A stretch of DNA of 45,435 nt, from NCBI GenBank assembly GCA_022969175.1, contig JALJPB010000033.1, positions 1-45,435 on the forward strand. The letters run 5' to 3'. A model generated the notes under the pieces. It searched no databases, was not told where the DNA came from, and saw only the letters and a program-made list of their open reading frames with translations. The translations under genes and the position numbers were made by a program. The stretch comes from Colwellia sp. Its GTDB lineage: Bacteria > Pseudomonadota > Gammaproteobacteria > Enterobacterales > Alteromonadaceae. Shown here one piece after another: positions 36,514-45,217 of this stretch. The stretch's first letter is position 1; each line of letters starts with the position of its first letter.

Positions 36514-37794
36514 ATGAAAGAAATATCAGAAATTATCAGAGCCAACAAAAATGGAGAAAACCGAGGAATATACGCAATATGTTCAGCTCATCCAATAGTG
36601 ATAGAAGCAGCAATCGAACAAGCACTGAAAGATGATTCACCCATTTTAATTGAAGCAACGGCAAACCAAGTGAATCAATTTGGGGGGTACACTGGAATGT
36701 TACCTGCGGATTTTTTAGAATTTATCGGAAAAATCGCAGACTCAAAAGGTTACCCTCGTGACCGTATTATTCCAGGTGGCGATCATTTAGGTCCTGTATG
36801 TTGGGTAGATGAATCAGCTGAAGATGCTATGAAAAAAGCCCAAGAACTTATAAAAAGCTATGTCACTGCTGGTTTTAAAAAAATTCATCTAGATACCAGC
36901 ATGAGTTGTGTCGATGATCCACAAAATTTACCCGATAAAATCGTAGCAGAGCGCGCTGCCTCTCTATGTTATATCGCAGAAAAAACTGCAGTAAACCTCT
37001 ACGGTAAATCTGATCTGGTATTTGTTATTGGTACAGAAGTTCCACCGCCCGGAGGGGCAACAGAAGAAATAACAGAGTTGGCGTTAACCCCTACCACTCG
37101 AGTTAAAGAAACTTTAGCACTACACCAAAATGCTTTTTCTCAATTTGGTCTTGAAGACGCTTGGCAACGTGTTATTGCCTTAGTTGTTCAACCAGGAGTT
37201 GAATTCGACCACACCAGTTTAATTGATTATCAATCGGAAAAAGCGCAAGCACTAAAAGAGTGTATTAAAACCGTTCCCAATATTATTTATGAAGCACATT
37301 CTTCTGATTATCAAAATGATGACGCCTATATTGCATTAATAAAAGATCACTTTGGTATTTTGAAAGTAGGTCCACAATTAACCTTAGCGATGCGTGAAGG
37401 AATTTTTGCATTGTCATATATCGAAGAGGAATTGATACCCGTTGAACAACGTTCACACATCCGTGATATTTGTGAACAAGAAATGTTGGAAGCCCCAAAA
37501 AATTGGCAACGTTTTTATCCCGTACCAGCAAGTAAAGGCACTTTATACCGACGTTATAGTTACAGTGATAGAATTCGATATTATTGGTGCCAACCCCGTA
37601 TTCAAAGAGCTATAGATTGTTTATTTAACAATCTAACCAACTCAGGAATACCTTTACCATTGATCAGTCAATTTCTCCCAGAGCAGTATCGTGCGATTCG
37701 CAACAATACCTTAATTGCAACACCACAAGAATTAGTCAAAGCCAAAATAAAACAAGTAACACAATCTTATGCTCAAGCTTGTTGGGGTCAATAA
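36514..37794 (+). CDS. agaZ: AgaZ/KbaZ/GatZ-family tagatose-bisphosphate pathway protein
   Basis: 426 residues, the size of GatZ/KbaZ. Family segments: SAHPIVIEAAIEQAL, ILIEATANQVNQFGGYTGM, GGDHLGP, KIHLDTSMSC, GTEVPPPGGA, YEAHSSDYQ and LKVGPQLTLAMREG. In E. coli these proteins are subunits stabilising the class II tagatose-1,6-bisphosphate aldolase; for Shewanella-type AgaZ a tagatose-6-phosphate kinase role has been proposed. The catalytic partner (KbaY/AgaY) is absent from the window. The ATG at 36514 is favoured by AGGA 7 bases upstream. It is followed 59 bp later by agaS in the same operon. Confidence 0.85.
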   Translation: MKEISEIIRANKNGENRGIYAICSAHPIVIEAAIEQALKDDSPILIEATANQVNQFGGYTGMLPADFLEFIGKIADSKGYPRDRIIPGGDHLGPVCWVDESAEDAMKKAQELIKSYVTAGFKKIHLDTSMSCVDDPQNLPDKIVAERAASLCYIAEKTAVNLYGKSDLVFVIGTEVPPPGGATEEITELALTPTTRVKETLALHQNAFSQFGLEDAWQRVIALVVQPGVEFDHTSLIDYQSEKAQALKECIKTVPNIIYEAHSSDYQNDDAYIALIKDHFGILKVGPQLTLAMREGIFALSYIEEELIPVEQRSHIRDICEQEMLEAPKNWQRFYPVPASKGTLYRRYSYSDRIRYYWCQPRIQRAIDCLFNNLTNSGIPLPLISQFLPEQYRAIRNNTLIATPQELVKAKIKQVTQSYAQACWGQ

Positions 37795-37853
37795 GCAATA
37801 CCCGCTTATCTTTCACACACGCAATTGAAACGACTAAAAATTTAGGGAAATTC

Positions 37854-38978
37854 ATGACGACTTTATTAACTTATTCAGAACAAATCTTAAAAGCGAGCAA
37901 TGGTTATTGGACCGCAAGAGAAATTAACCAACAACCGCGTATATGGCGAGAAGCGGCGGCTAACATTGATAGCAAAAGAACGTCAATCGATGCTTGGTTA
38001 GTACCATTATTGGCACAATCAAATTTGCGTATTATTTTAACGGGTGCAGGAACATCAGCCTACGTTGGGGATGCAATAGCACCACATTTAAGCCAAAAAA
38101 CCGGACGTTTATTTGAAGCAATTAGCACCACCGATATTGTCAGTAATGCCCCGCAGTATTTTTTAAAGTCTGTTCCAACCCTGCTTATTTCTTATGGTCG
38201 TTCGGGTAATAGCCCTGAAAGTGTTGCTGCCGTTAAACTTGCCGATCAAGTTATCGATAATTGCTACCACTTAGTGATCACGTGTAACCCTGAAGGAGAG
38301 CTCGCTACCAATAGCCAAAACCAAGCCAATACTTTATCGTTAATAATGCCAGAAGGTACACTTGATCAAAGCTTTGCGATGACCAGCAGCTTCACCTCAA
38401 TGTTAGTCAGCACCTTAGCTATATTTGCGCCACAAGCACAGCAAGTTAAAGTAGCGGCACAATGGGCTGAAAATTTTTTAGAAAGCAAGGTCGAACAAGT
38501 TAAAGTGCTCGCCACCAAACCAACACAACGTTTAGTCTTTTTAGGTGCTGGCGGTTTACAAGGCATTGCCCGCGAAGCAGCACTTAAGGTATTAGAATTA
38601 ACTGCAGGACAAGTACTCAGTTACTGTGAGAGTCCAATGGGCTTTCGTCATGGGCCAAAGTCATTAGTAGATTCCAGTACCGAAGTCATACTTTTATCGT
38701 CAAGTGATAGCTATACCCTAAAGTATGATCAAGACTTATTAGCTGAATTGCATCGAGATGATCAAGCATTAGCCATCACTACTTTAAGCAAAGAAAGCTT
38801 TGCACATACTGAGGAGTTGTTAGACGTTTGGGCGGGATTACCCTACATTCTTTATTGCCAAACATTAGCTTTTTTCAAGTCAATGCAAGCGAATATCACA
38901 CCTGATAATCCATGCCCTACTGGTGAAGTAAACCGAGTTGTCCAAGGGGTAACACTATACCCTCTTAATGCAGAATAG
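37854..38978 (+). CDS. agaS: Galactosamine-6-phosphate deaminase/isomerase (SIS domain)
   Basis: 374 residues with two SIS sugar-isomerase domains, as in AgaS (about 384 in E. coli). Visible segments: ILTGAGTSAYVGDAIAPHL and LLISYGRSGNSPES (first SIS), FLGAGGLQGIAREAALKVLE and SPMGFRHGPKS (second SIS). It converts galactosamine-6-phosphate to tagatose-6-phosphate and ammonia. The ATG at 37854 follows AGGGAAA; an upstream open stretch overlapping agaZ (from 37779) is rejected. agaK begins 9 bp later. Confidence 0.9.
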   Translation: MTTLLTYSEQILKASNGYWTAREINQQPRIWREAAANIDSKRTSIDAWLVPLLAQSNLRIILTGAGTSAYVGDAIAPHLSQKTGRLFEAISTTDIVSNAPQYFLKSVPTLLISYGRSGNSPESVAAVKLADQVIDNCYHLVITCNPEGELATNSQNQANTLSLIMPEGTLDQSFAMTSSFTSMLVSTLAIFAPQAQQVKVAAQWAENFLESKVEQVKVLATKPTQRLVFLGAGGLQGIAREAALKVLELTAGQVLSYCESPMGFRHGPKSLVDSSTEVILLSSSDSYTLKYDQDLLAELHRDDQALAITTLSKESFAHTEELLDVWAGLPYILYCQTLAFFKSMQANITPDNPCPTGEVNRVVQGVTLYPLNAE

Positions 38979-38987
38979 AGGTCCGAT

Positions 38988-39932
38988 ATGTTACCAACAA
39001 ATAAACAACAAATGTCTCCACTTCATTATGGTGTGGATATTGGTGGTACCAAAATAGAAATAGGCATATTTACGCCAGCGCTTAAAATGCTTAAAAATTG
39101 GCGAGTGAGTACGCCGACCAGTAATTATGATGACTTTCTTGAAGCTATACATCAGTTAATTCGTAAGGCCGATACCTGGTGTGAACAAGTTGGCACAATA
39201 GGTATTGGCATGCCCGGCATTATTGATAGAGCCGACAAAGTAAAGTCTGCCAATGTGCCTTGTGCAACGGGTAAGTTTATTGTTAAAGACCTACAAAATT
39301 TAATCGGCAGAACAATTACGGTAGCTAACGATTGCCGCTTATTTGCTTTATCTGAATGTTACGGAGGTGCTGGTAACAATCAAGAAGTGGTTTATGGTGC
39401 GATTATCGGTACTGGCGCTGGTGGTGGGTTGTGTATTAATGGCAAACTACTAAAAACCGTCAATAATATTGCTGGCGAATATGGTCATGTCGCAGCTTCA
39501 GGCATGTTATTAGAACGATATAATTTGCCGGTTAGAGCTTGTGGTTGCGGCTTAGTTGGCTGTATTGAAAGTTACATTGCTGGTCCTGGACTCGGTTGGC
39601 TCTATAAGTTTTTTGGCGCGAAAAATGAAAGTACCACAGAATTTGTAGAGCAATTGCGCATGAATAACCCAATAGCTCAGAAAACATTCACTTGTTATAT
39701 GGACTTATTGGGCTCTTCTTTTGCCGCTCTGGTACTTTCTTATGATCCCGATGTTATCGTTGTTGGTGGCGGACTTTCTAAAATTAATGAAATTATTGAT
39801 AACCTCTCTGACTTCATTGAACAACACCTGTTTGATGGCGTAAGTTCGCCAAAAATACGCAAAGCAGAATACGGCGACGCCAGTGGTGTACGTGGTGCAG
39901 CAATATTAGGAAAACAAAATGCACTTGCCTAA
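38988..39932 (+). CDS. agaK: N-acetylgalactosamine kinase (ROK family)
   Basis: 314-residue ROK kinase. ATP-site motif YGVDIGGTKIEIGIF near the N-terminus, GIGMPGIID, AIIGTGAGGGLCING, and the ROK zinc motif with EYGHVAA followed by CGCGLVGCIESY. It resembles NagK-type N-acetylhexosamine kinases; position between agaS and agaA makes GalNAc the likely substrate (product GalNAc-6-phosphate). This kinase route replaces the PTS used by E. coli and fits the MFS permease. ATG 38988 has AGAGG upstream. Its 3' end overlaps agaA by 14 bp. Confidence 0.88.
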   Translation: MLPTNKQQMSPLHYGVDIGGTKIEIGIFTPALKMLKNWRVSTPTSNYDDFLEAIHQLIRKADTWCEQVGTIGIGMPGIIDRADKVKSANVPCATGKFIVKDLQNLIGRTITVANDCRLFALSECYGGAGNNQEVVYGAIIGTGAGGGLCINGKLLKTVNNIAGEYGHVAASGMLLERYNLPVRACGCGLVGCIESYIAGPGLGWLYKFFGAKNESTTEFVEQLRMNNPIAQKTFTCYMDLLGSSFAALVLSYDPDVIVVGGGLSKINEIIDNLSDFIEQHLFDGVSSPKIRKAEYGDASGVRGAAILGKQNALA

Positions 39933-41124
39933 GCAGTATTACCTCCAAGCCAAACAAGTCTTTAGCGAAAATGACATTTTAGCGGATCATTATGTTTTAA
40001 TTGAAAATGGCGTTATTTCATCAATTGATGAATCCATGAAAAGAACATTGCCTGTTATTTCATTCGACCAATATAAATTATTACCGGGCTTTCTTGATTT
40101 ACATATTCACGGCCGCGAAGGTTGTGACATTATGGATGCCACGCGAGAATCAATTGAAACTATTTCGTCATCATTGGCAAAACATGGTGTTGTGGGGTTT
40201 CTTGGCACCACAGTTACTTCTACTTGGGAAAATACCTTAGCTGCATTTGCCACTATAGGTGAGGCTTATCACAACCAACCTAGTGGTGCGCAAGTATTAG
40301 GGGCATATAACGAAGGCTTGTTTTTCACTGAGGATCATAAAGGCGCGCATGATGAGAAATATTTTTTACCGCTAAGTAAAGCAAATATCGATGCCATTAT
40401 TGGAGCATCACAAGGTGCGTTAAAAGTTGTGGCTTTAGCACCTGAATTACCAGGCTCTGAAGACATTATTAAGTACTTAACAGCCAAAGGCATTAAAGCC
40501 ATGCTTGGCCATACCAATGCAAATTATCAACAAACCTGTGATGCACTACACTCTGGCGCTTGCGGAGGCGTACATGTGTTTAATGGCATGAAAGGCATTC
40601 ATCATCGCGACCCTGGTTGTGCTGGCGCTGTATTATTAAATAAAGACGCTTATGTTGAAGTGATCGCTGACGGTGTTCACCTTCACCCCGCCATTTTGCA
40701 GTTAATCTATCGAATGAAAGGAGCTAATAAAATGGGATTGATCAGCGACTGTATAGTCGCTGGAGGTATGAAAGACGGCACCTACAAGTTAGGAATGTTA
40801 GACGTTAATGTGCTTGATGGCGTTGCCCGAACAGAAAGTGGCTCGTTAGCAGGCAGTACTCTAACTCTTGAAAAGGCAGTCGTAAATTTAATAAAGCTAG
40901 CCGATATACCACCATTAGAAGCGGTACATATGGCGAGCTTAATACCTGCTGAGTTTTTAGGTGTTAGTAATACGTTAGGCAGTATTTCTATAGGAAAAAG
41001 AGCCTGTTTGACCTTGGTTGATGATAACTTCAATGTACAAGCTACCTTTATTGATGGTCAGTTATCTTATGTCAACCAAGCAGTCAGAGAACTTTTTACG
41101 CCCCGATTTGATAACAATAATTAA
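39919..41124 (+). CDS. agaA: N-acetylgalactosamine-6-phosphate deacetylase (NagA/AgaA family)
   Basis: 401 residues of the amidohydrolase superfamily. The metal motif is LDLHIHGREGCDIMD. Further family segments are LGAYNEGLFFTEDHKGAHD, MLGHTNANYQQTCDAL, VHVFNGMKGIHHRDPG, VIADGVHLHP and GLISDCIVAGGM with catalytic Asp. It removes acetate from GalNAc-6-phosphate, yielding galactosamine-6-phosphate for AgaS. The start overlaps agaK by 14 bp, so the two are translationally coupled. Sequence alone does not separate GalNAc-6-P from GlcNAc-6-P specificity; the operon argues for the former. Confidence 0.88.
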   Translation: MHLPKQYYLQAKQVFSENDILADHYVLIENGVISSIDESMKRTLPVISFDQYKLLPGFLDLHIHGREGCDIMDATRESIETISSSLAKHGVVGFLGTTVTSTWENTLAAFATIGEAYHNQPSGAQVLGAYNEGLFFTEDHKGAHDEKYFLPLSKANIDAIIGASQGALKVVALAPELPGSEDIIKYLTAKGIKAMLGHTNANYQQTCDALHSGACGGVHVFNGMKGIHHRDPGCAGAVLLNKDAYVEVIADGVHLHPAILQLIYRMKGANKMGLISDCIVAGGMKDGTYKLGMLDVNVLDGVARTESGSLAGSTLTLEKAVVNLIKLADIPPLEAVHMASLIPAEFLGVSNTLGSISIGKRACLTLVDDNFNVQATFIDGQLSYVNQAVRELFTPRFDNNN

Positions 41125-41152
41125 AACAAATGATTTTACGGAGTATGAGCAG

Positions 41153-42046
41153 ATGATTATTAATTTATGTTTAATTTCTAACAAAAGGCTAAAAATTTCG
41201 ATTAATTACCTATTGTTCATTACTTTGTTGTCCTTAAGCTTCTTGACTGTCGCGGTCACTATGAATAAAGAAGAGCGCAAAGTTATTTTGATCGGCATTG
41301 ACGGGATGGATTATCAAACCTTACAAAGACTAGCAACACCAAATTTTGACCGTCTTTATACCAGTGAACTTTTCACCGGAGGCGAACTTAATACCGAGAC
41401 TGAACAGCAAACATACAGTGGTCCCAGTTGGGCAACTATTTTAACGGGTGTTTGGGCTAATCAACATCAAATTATAAAGAACGATAAAAATTTAAAATCA
41501 GCTACACCCAGCCTTTTTGATCGTATTAACCAAGTGTATCCACAAGCAAAATTAATCAGTGTTATTCGTTGGGATACCATTTACGATAATTTATACAGTG
41601 ACATTTCATTTGCCCAGCACAAAATAGTTATTAAAGAACATGACTTCAAGGCTGTTGAGAAGTTTATAGAACTGTTAAAAAACAAGCCTGATTTTGCTTT
41701 TTTGCATCTCGACGATGTTGACCATGCAGGCCATGACTTTGGCTTTAGTAAAGAGTACGATCAAAGCATTATTGATGCCGATTTAATGCTAGGAAAAATC
41801 ATCGATGTTATTGAAAATAATAAACAGGTTAATGAAAAATATTTAATCATTGTCACTACTGATCATGGCAGAAATAATTCAGGAAAGGAGCATGGAGGAC
41901 AAAGTAACTCTGAAAAAATTACATTTTATGCAACTAATAATGACTTCTACCATAGAAAAAAAACATTACAAATAACGGGTGCAATACCTCAGACCTATAT
42001 TGCGAATTCAATTTTAGATTATCTACACGTAACCCCATTAAAGTAA
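41153..42046 (+). CDS. Alkaline-phosphatase-superfamily phosphohydrolase, membrane-anchored or exported
   Basis: 297 residues. A hydrophobic segment (about 18-36) serves as anchor or signal. VILIGIDGMDY carries metal Asp50. SGPSWATILTG (Ser89) occupies the place where sulfatases have CxPSR and nucleotide pyrophosphatases have their Thr. HLDDVDHAGHDFGF and TTDHGRN...EHGG supply the remaining metal ligands. Lacking Cys and Arg of the formylglycine motif, it should act as a phosphomono- or phosphodiesterase through a Ser nucleophile, not as a standard sulfatase. The start at 41153 follows GGAG by 9 bases; a longer frame to 41018 inside agaA is rejected. It follows agaA by 28 bp. Substrate unknown. 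Confidence 0.75.
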   Translation: MIINLCLISNKRLKISINYLLFITLLSLSFLTVAVTMNKEERKVILIGIDGMDYQTLQRLATPNFDRLYTSELFTGGELNTETEQQTYSGPSWATILTGVWANQHQIIKNDKNLKSATPSLFDRINQVYPQAKLISVIRWDTIYDNLYSDISFAQHKIVIKEHDFKAVEKFIELLKNKPDFAFLHLDDVDHAGHDFGFSKEYDQSIIDADLMLGKIIDVIENNKQVNEKYLIIVTTDHGRNNSGKEHGGQSNSEKITFYATNNDFYHRKKTLQITGAIPQTYIANSILDYLHVTPLK

Positions 42047-42060
42047 CTGATACCAAATAA

Positions 42061-42525
42061 ATGCATCAATCAAATTTATTAGTGGCATTGAAAGTTCTCC
42101 TGGATGAAAAACGCTTTTCATCTCAGCTGCAACTCGCTAAAGCACTTTCCATACGTGGCTTTAATAATATATCTCAAACACAGGTATCTAGGTTAATTAA
42201 TAAGATAGGCGCAATTAAGGTACGAAATAATAAGAATCAAGTAATATATAGATTGCCTGAACATGATTTTATTCCTCAAATGCATCAAGATATTGACACT
42301 GTAATATTAAGTATTCAACATAACGAAAATCAAATAATCATAAAAACGGTTGCAGGAGGGGCTGGGGTAATTTCAAAAATAATCGAAAACATAGGAGAAT
42401 CTATAGGGATTTTAGGCTGTATATCGAGTAATAATACGATATTAATCATTCCTGAAAATTTAAGAATAATTAATGAAACAATTCGCAGTATTATAACTAT
42501 TTTGGATTTAGAAAACTCTGTATGA
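42061..42525 (+). CDS. ArgR-family regulator with altered ligand site
   Basis: 154 residues, the length of ArgR. N-terminal winged helix: LKVLLDEKRFSSQLQLAKAL, then IRGFNNISQTQVSRLINKIGA, matching ArgR's GFDNINQSKVSRMLTKFGA. C-terminal oligomerisation domain: IIKTVAGGAGVISKIIENIG and GILGCISSNNTILIIPE. In E. coli ArgR the equivalent segment is GTIAGDDTI, whose two Asp bind arginine; here they are Asn124 and Asn125. It begins 14 bp after the phosphohydrolase gene and is probably the last gene of the aga operon. Likely a paralog with a changed or absent co-repressor, not the housekeeping arginine repressor. Confidence 0.8.
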   Translation: MHQSNLLVALKVLLDEKRFSSQLQLAKALSIRGFNNISQTQVSRLINKIGAIKVRNNKNQVIYRLPEHDFIPQMHQDIDTVILSIQHNENQIIIKTVAGGAGVISKIIENIGESIGILGCISSNNTILIIPENLRIINETIRSIITILDLENSV

Positions 42526-42868
42526 CTTTGGTGTTTAATAATCCAATTATGATAACGAGTGCTTTATTATATTACTGCCTTTTTTGTGCGACTCTCAAGT
42601 CAATATTTTCAAGTTTTTTTTGATAAAGTAATCTACATATTAGCTACTAATAAAAGCGACAGAAAGTTTTAATATTTTGTTCCTTCGCTTTGTCCCTTTC
42701 CGCCTCCAAACCGATCTAGAAAGCTAAACCGTCCAAAAAACGATTTAAAAACCTATAAAACGGTCGTCAACTTCACTCAACCATAACAGTTAGCAGACGC
42801 AGTGCATCTAGCCCAGACTAATTGTATAATACGATACCATTCAGACTTTACGATCAAAGCTATGTTTA
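42526..42868. other. Intergenic gap at the right border of the locus
   Basis: AT-rich gap of about 340 bp between the ArgR-like gene and rluE. I see no gene, operator copy, clear terminator or insertion-element end in it. TTGTATAATACGATAC near 42821 resembles the palindrome only loosely. Confidence 0.4.
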
Positions 42869-43498
42869 ATGCCAACCACTAACCAAACCAGTTTAACAGA
42901 TCTCGCTGAACCAAACCAAAATCACCAGCACTTCAAAATATTTAAACCATATGGTTATTTAAGTCAGTTTTTACCAGAATCACGAAAAAATAAACATCTA
43001 TTAGGCGAACTATTTAACTTCCCCGATAAAACTATGGCGATTGGCCGATTAGATCACGACTCCGAAGGCTTATTGTTACTAACAACCAACGGTATGATGA
43101 GCTACAAAGTCAGAGACAAAGGTATAGAAAAAGAGTACTACGTGCAAGTTGATGGAGCGATCACTGTAGAAGTAATGTCACAGCTGCAAAATGGTGTTGA
43201 GATTGGTATCAATGGGACTAAATATCTAACCCTGCCTTGTAAAGCGTTCAAGCTAGACGGTGAGCCTCAACTCCCCACTCGTGGTCGTAAAATCCGCGAT
43301 CCGAGACATGGCCCTACTAGCTGGATCTCTATCACTCTCTGTGAAGGGAAAAATCGTCAGATAAGAAAAATGACGGCTGCTGTGGGCTTCGCCACATTAA
43401 GACTGGTAAGAGTTCGGATTGGCGACATCCATATCGATAGCTTGATTGCCGGTGAGGTTGTTACGCTACCTAATTTTGACGCCGTACTTAAGAGCTAA
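42869..43498 (+). CDS. rluE: 23S rRNA pseudouridine synthase, RluE-like (RsuA family)
   Basis: 209 residues. RsuA-type pseudouridine synthase without an S4 domain: FKIFKPYGYLSQF, the catalytic motif GRLDHDSEGLLLLT (Asp62), KEYYVQV, and the C-terminal RGRKIRDPRHGP, then CEGKNRQIRKMTAAVGFATLRLVRVRIG, typical of RluE, which modifies U2457 of 23S rRNA in E. coli. It marks return to core chromosome after the polysaccharide locus. No clear ribosome site precedes the ATG, so the exact start is less certain. Confidence 0.9.
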   Translation: MPTTNQTSLTDLAEPNQNHQHFKIFKPYGYLSQFLPESRKNKHLLGELFNFPDKTMAIGRLDHDSEGLLLLTTNGMMSYKVRDKGIEKEYYVQVDGAITVEVMSQLQNGVEIGINGTKYLTLPCKAFKLDGEPQLPTRGRKIRDPRHGPTSWISITLCEGKNRQIRKMTAAVGFATLRLVRVRIGDIHIDSLIAGEVVTLPNFDAVLKS

Positions 43499-43707
43499 TG
43501 CCTCAAGCATTAACCCTTTGTACTTAAGAACACAAACTGGTTAATGATCACTATCACCACAAAGCGGTCATATTTTAGGTAATAAAAAACGCCTACAAAG
43601 GACGTCTTCGGTGCTATGAGCAGACCTTAAAGCTGATAATTTTAAAACTAACTAATACCTCATCACGGAAGGTGATTTTTATGCTGCAGTGCTAATTCGG
43701 ATAGATT

Positions 43708-44494
43708 TTATTTGCGCCATTCATTAAGTATTTTATCGTATGTACCATCTTCAAGCAGAATTTTGTTAGCTTCTTTTAGCTTAGCAACCACAGAAGTTGG
43801 TAGCTTTTTACTCACTCCAAAATATACGTCTGTATTAGAATAAGAATAACCACTGTAAACTATATTGCTATATGCATCCTCATTAGCCATTAGCCATTAG
43901 CCTATATTCAATATCTATTCTTGTATCGATAATACCTAGCAACCTATCCGTCTGAACCATTCTGAGCGTATCTGATGCTTGAGCATGGAAGGCTATAACG
44001 TATCTAAGTTTATCATCGTCTTTCAGACGTTTATCGAACTCGGGTGTCACAGAATAGTTTATATTGTGTCCAATTTGTCTTGTCACTTTATTAGATAAAG
44101 CGATTTGATCATCTATAGTGTTATAGTCCATTCCAAAGTAGTTTTTATGGACAAAAAGTGCTATTTCCTCTTTTGCATGTGGTCCAATAAAGTGCATGAA
44201 TTTACGTCGTTTTTCTGTTGGAGTTACAAAAGCCATAATGTGCATCTTACCTGTCTTCAAATTTTTCAACCCTCTACTCCAAGGTTGTTGAGCATATTTG
44301 ACAGTAAATCCAGCTTTTTCCACAAGCGCTGTATAAAGATCAACATTGACCCCAATCCATTGTCCATTAACCAAATCAGAGTACGGCATTCCATTATTCA
44401 CCCGTACTATTATTTCCTGTGATGACAGCCCAGCAGTTGAAATAAACAGGAACGTTGCGGTCATCGTTTTAAGTAAAATATTCTTTAAAGTCAT
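43708..44494 (-). pseudogene. Periplasmic solute-binding protein (SBP family 3), frameshifted at a 7-bp repeat
   Basis: The first frame (44494 to 43883) encodes a signal peptide (TFLFISTAGLSS) and the amino-acid-binding-protein fold: IIVRVNNGMPYSDLVNGQWIG, YAQQPWSRGLKNLKTGKMHI, TPTEKRRKFMHFIGP. It ends in RLMANG and a stop. The second frame (from 43890) continues MANEDAYSNIVYSGYSYSNT to a normal C-terminus LLEDGTYDKILNEWRK. At the junction the 7-bp unit GGCTAAT is present three times in tandem; removing one restores RLMANEDAYS in a single 260-residue protein. So the gene is broken by, and could be repaired through, repeat slippage. Probably a polar-amino-acid or signalling-type binding protein unrelated to the chondroitin locus. 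Confidence 0.85.
43883..43903. repeat. Three tandem 7-bp units (ATTAGCC)3 at the frameshift
   Basis: ATTAGCC occurs three times in a row, overlapping the end of the first solute-binding frame and the start of the second. Two copies would restore the reading frame. Confidence 0.85.
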
Positions 44495-44754
44495 TTTTTA
44501 CCTTTAACACCAGTTAATATATTTGGAACAATGCGGCCTTATCTATATAGACAGAATTGTCACTTTCTGTATAAGTAACTTATAGTTCGCCATGGTTATC
44601 AATAAAGATTATAGGATATTTATAGATAAATGACTTTACTGTAATTCCAACGCTTTCGTATGCTGTTGTTGTTATATAATAAACAGACTAGAGAAAAATT
44701 TAATTGTATTTAGGGCTAATTATTATTCTCATATTTGAAAGTGGTTAGTCATTC

Positions 44755-44905
44755 TTTAGTGTGAAAAGTGGCTTGGTGCATCATACCGGGAACAATATCC
44801 GTACATTGAACGATAACTTGTTGATGAGGGTTGTAACCCTTTTTCAACATTTCATCGACAACAGCTAATATCATTCCACCAGCTCAGCAAGCGGTTCATC
44901 TATGG
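44755..44905 (-). pseudogene. Fragment of an N6-adenine DNA methylase
   Basis: The minus strand encodes FITIDEPLA and, one frame over, AGGMILAVVDEMLKKGYNP, then QQVIVQCTDIVPGMMHQATF. Joined across a missing base near 44883 this reads DEPLAGAGGM, the cofactor motif of plasmid- or ICE-type adenine methylases, with the usual following helix and a D-I motif. It then stops. Only about 45 codons remain. The surrounding 44495-45217 stretch has no intact gene and looks like scarred mobile DNA. Confidence 0.45.
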
Positions 44906-45147
44906 TGATAAATTACTAGTTTCAAAATACTTATCGATGCCAACTAGCGTCATTTATGCCCGTTATTCATCACAAAGTGCTCCTAATCCGTTCATATTTG
45001 AAGGTCCGCTCATTAGACCTAAGGATACAATGTTTTTTTCAATACGCTACGTCAACTTAGCGCACTTTGATGACGGCAGCAAACACCACATTGCGGACAT
45101 TAGCCGTTTCATCAAAGTTAGGTTTCGGATTATATTTTGTATCGATA

Positions 45148-45212
45148 ATGCTCTACTCAGCGGGTAATGGGAGCGTAACGAGTCTTACTCCGCTGAAGTA
45201 GCTTGTTATATG
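45148..45212. repeat. Imperfect inverted repeat, possibly attC-like
   Basis: CTACTCAGCGG and CCGCTGAAGTAG pair with one bulged base around an inner GTAA/TTAC arrangement, flanked by ATAATGCT on one side and AGCTTGTTAT on the other. It lies immediately after the stop codon of the minus-strand gene at the window end, where integron attC sites sit. The core GTT box is only partly preserved on one side, so an integron cassette site is a suggestion, not a call. Confidence 0.35.
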
Positions 45213-45217
45213 GTTTG

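Noticed and set aside
42821..42840. TTGTATAATACGATACC upstream of rluE as a possible operator copy
   Set aside because: The core palindrome is broken in several places and rluE has no link with the pathway.
44937..45167. 76-codon open frame on the plus strand
   Set aside because: No family resemblance or ribosome site; it runs into the inverted repeat and lies in scarred non-coding DNA.
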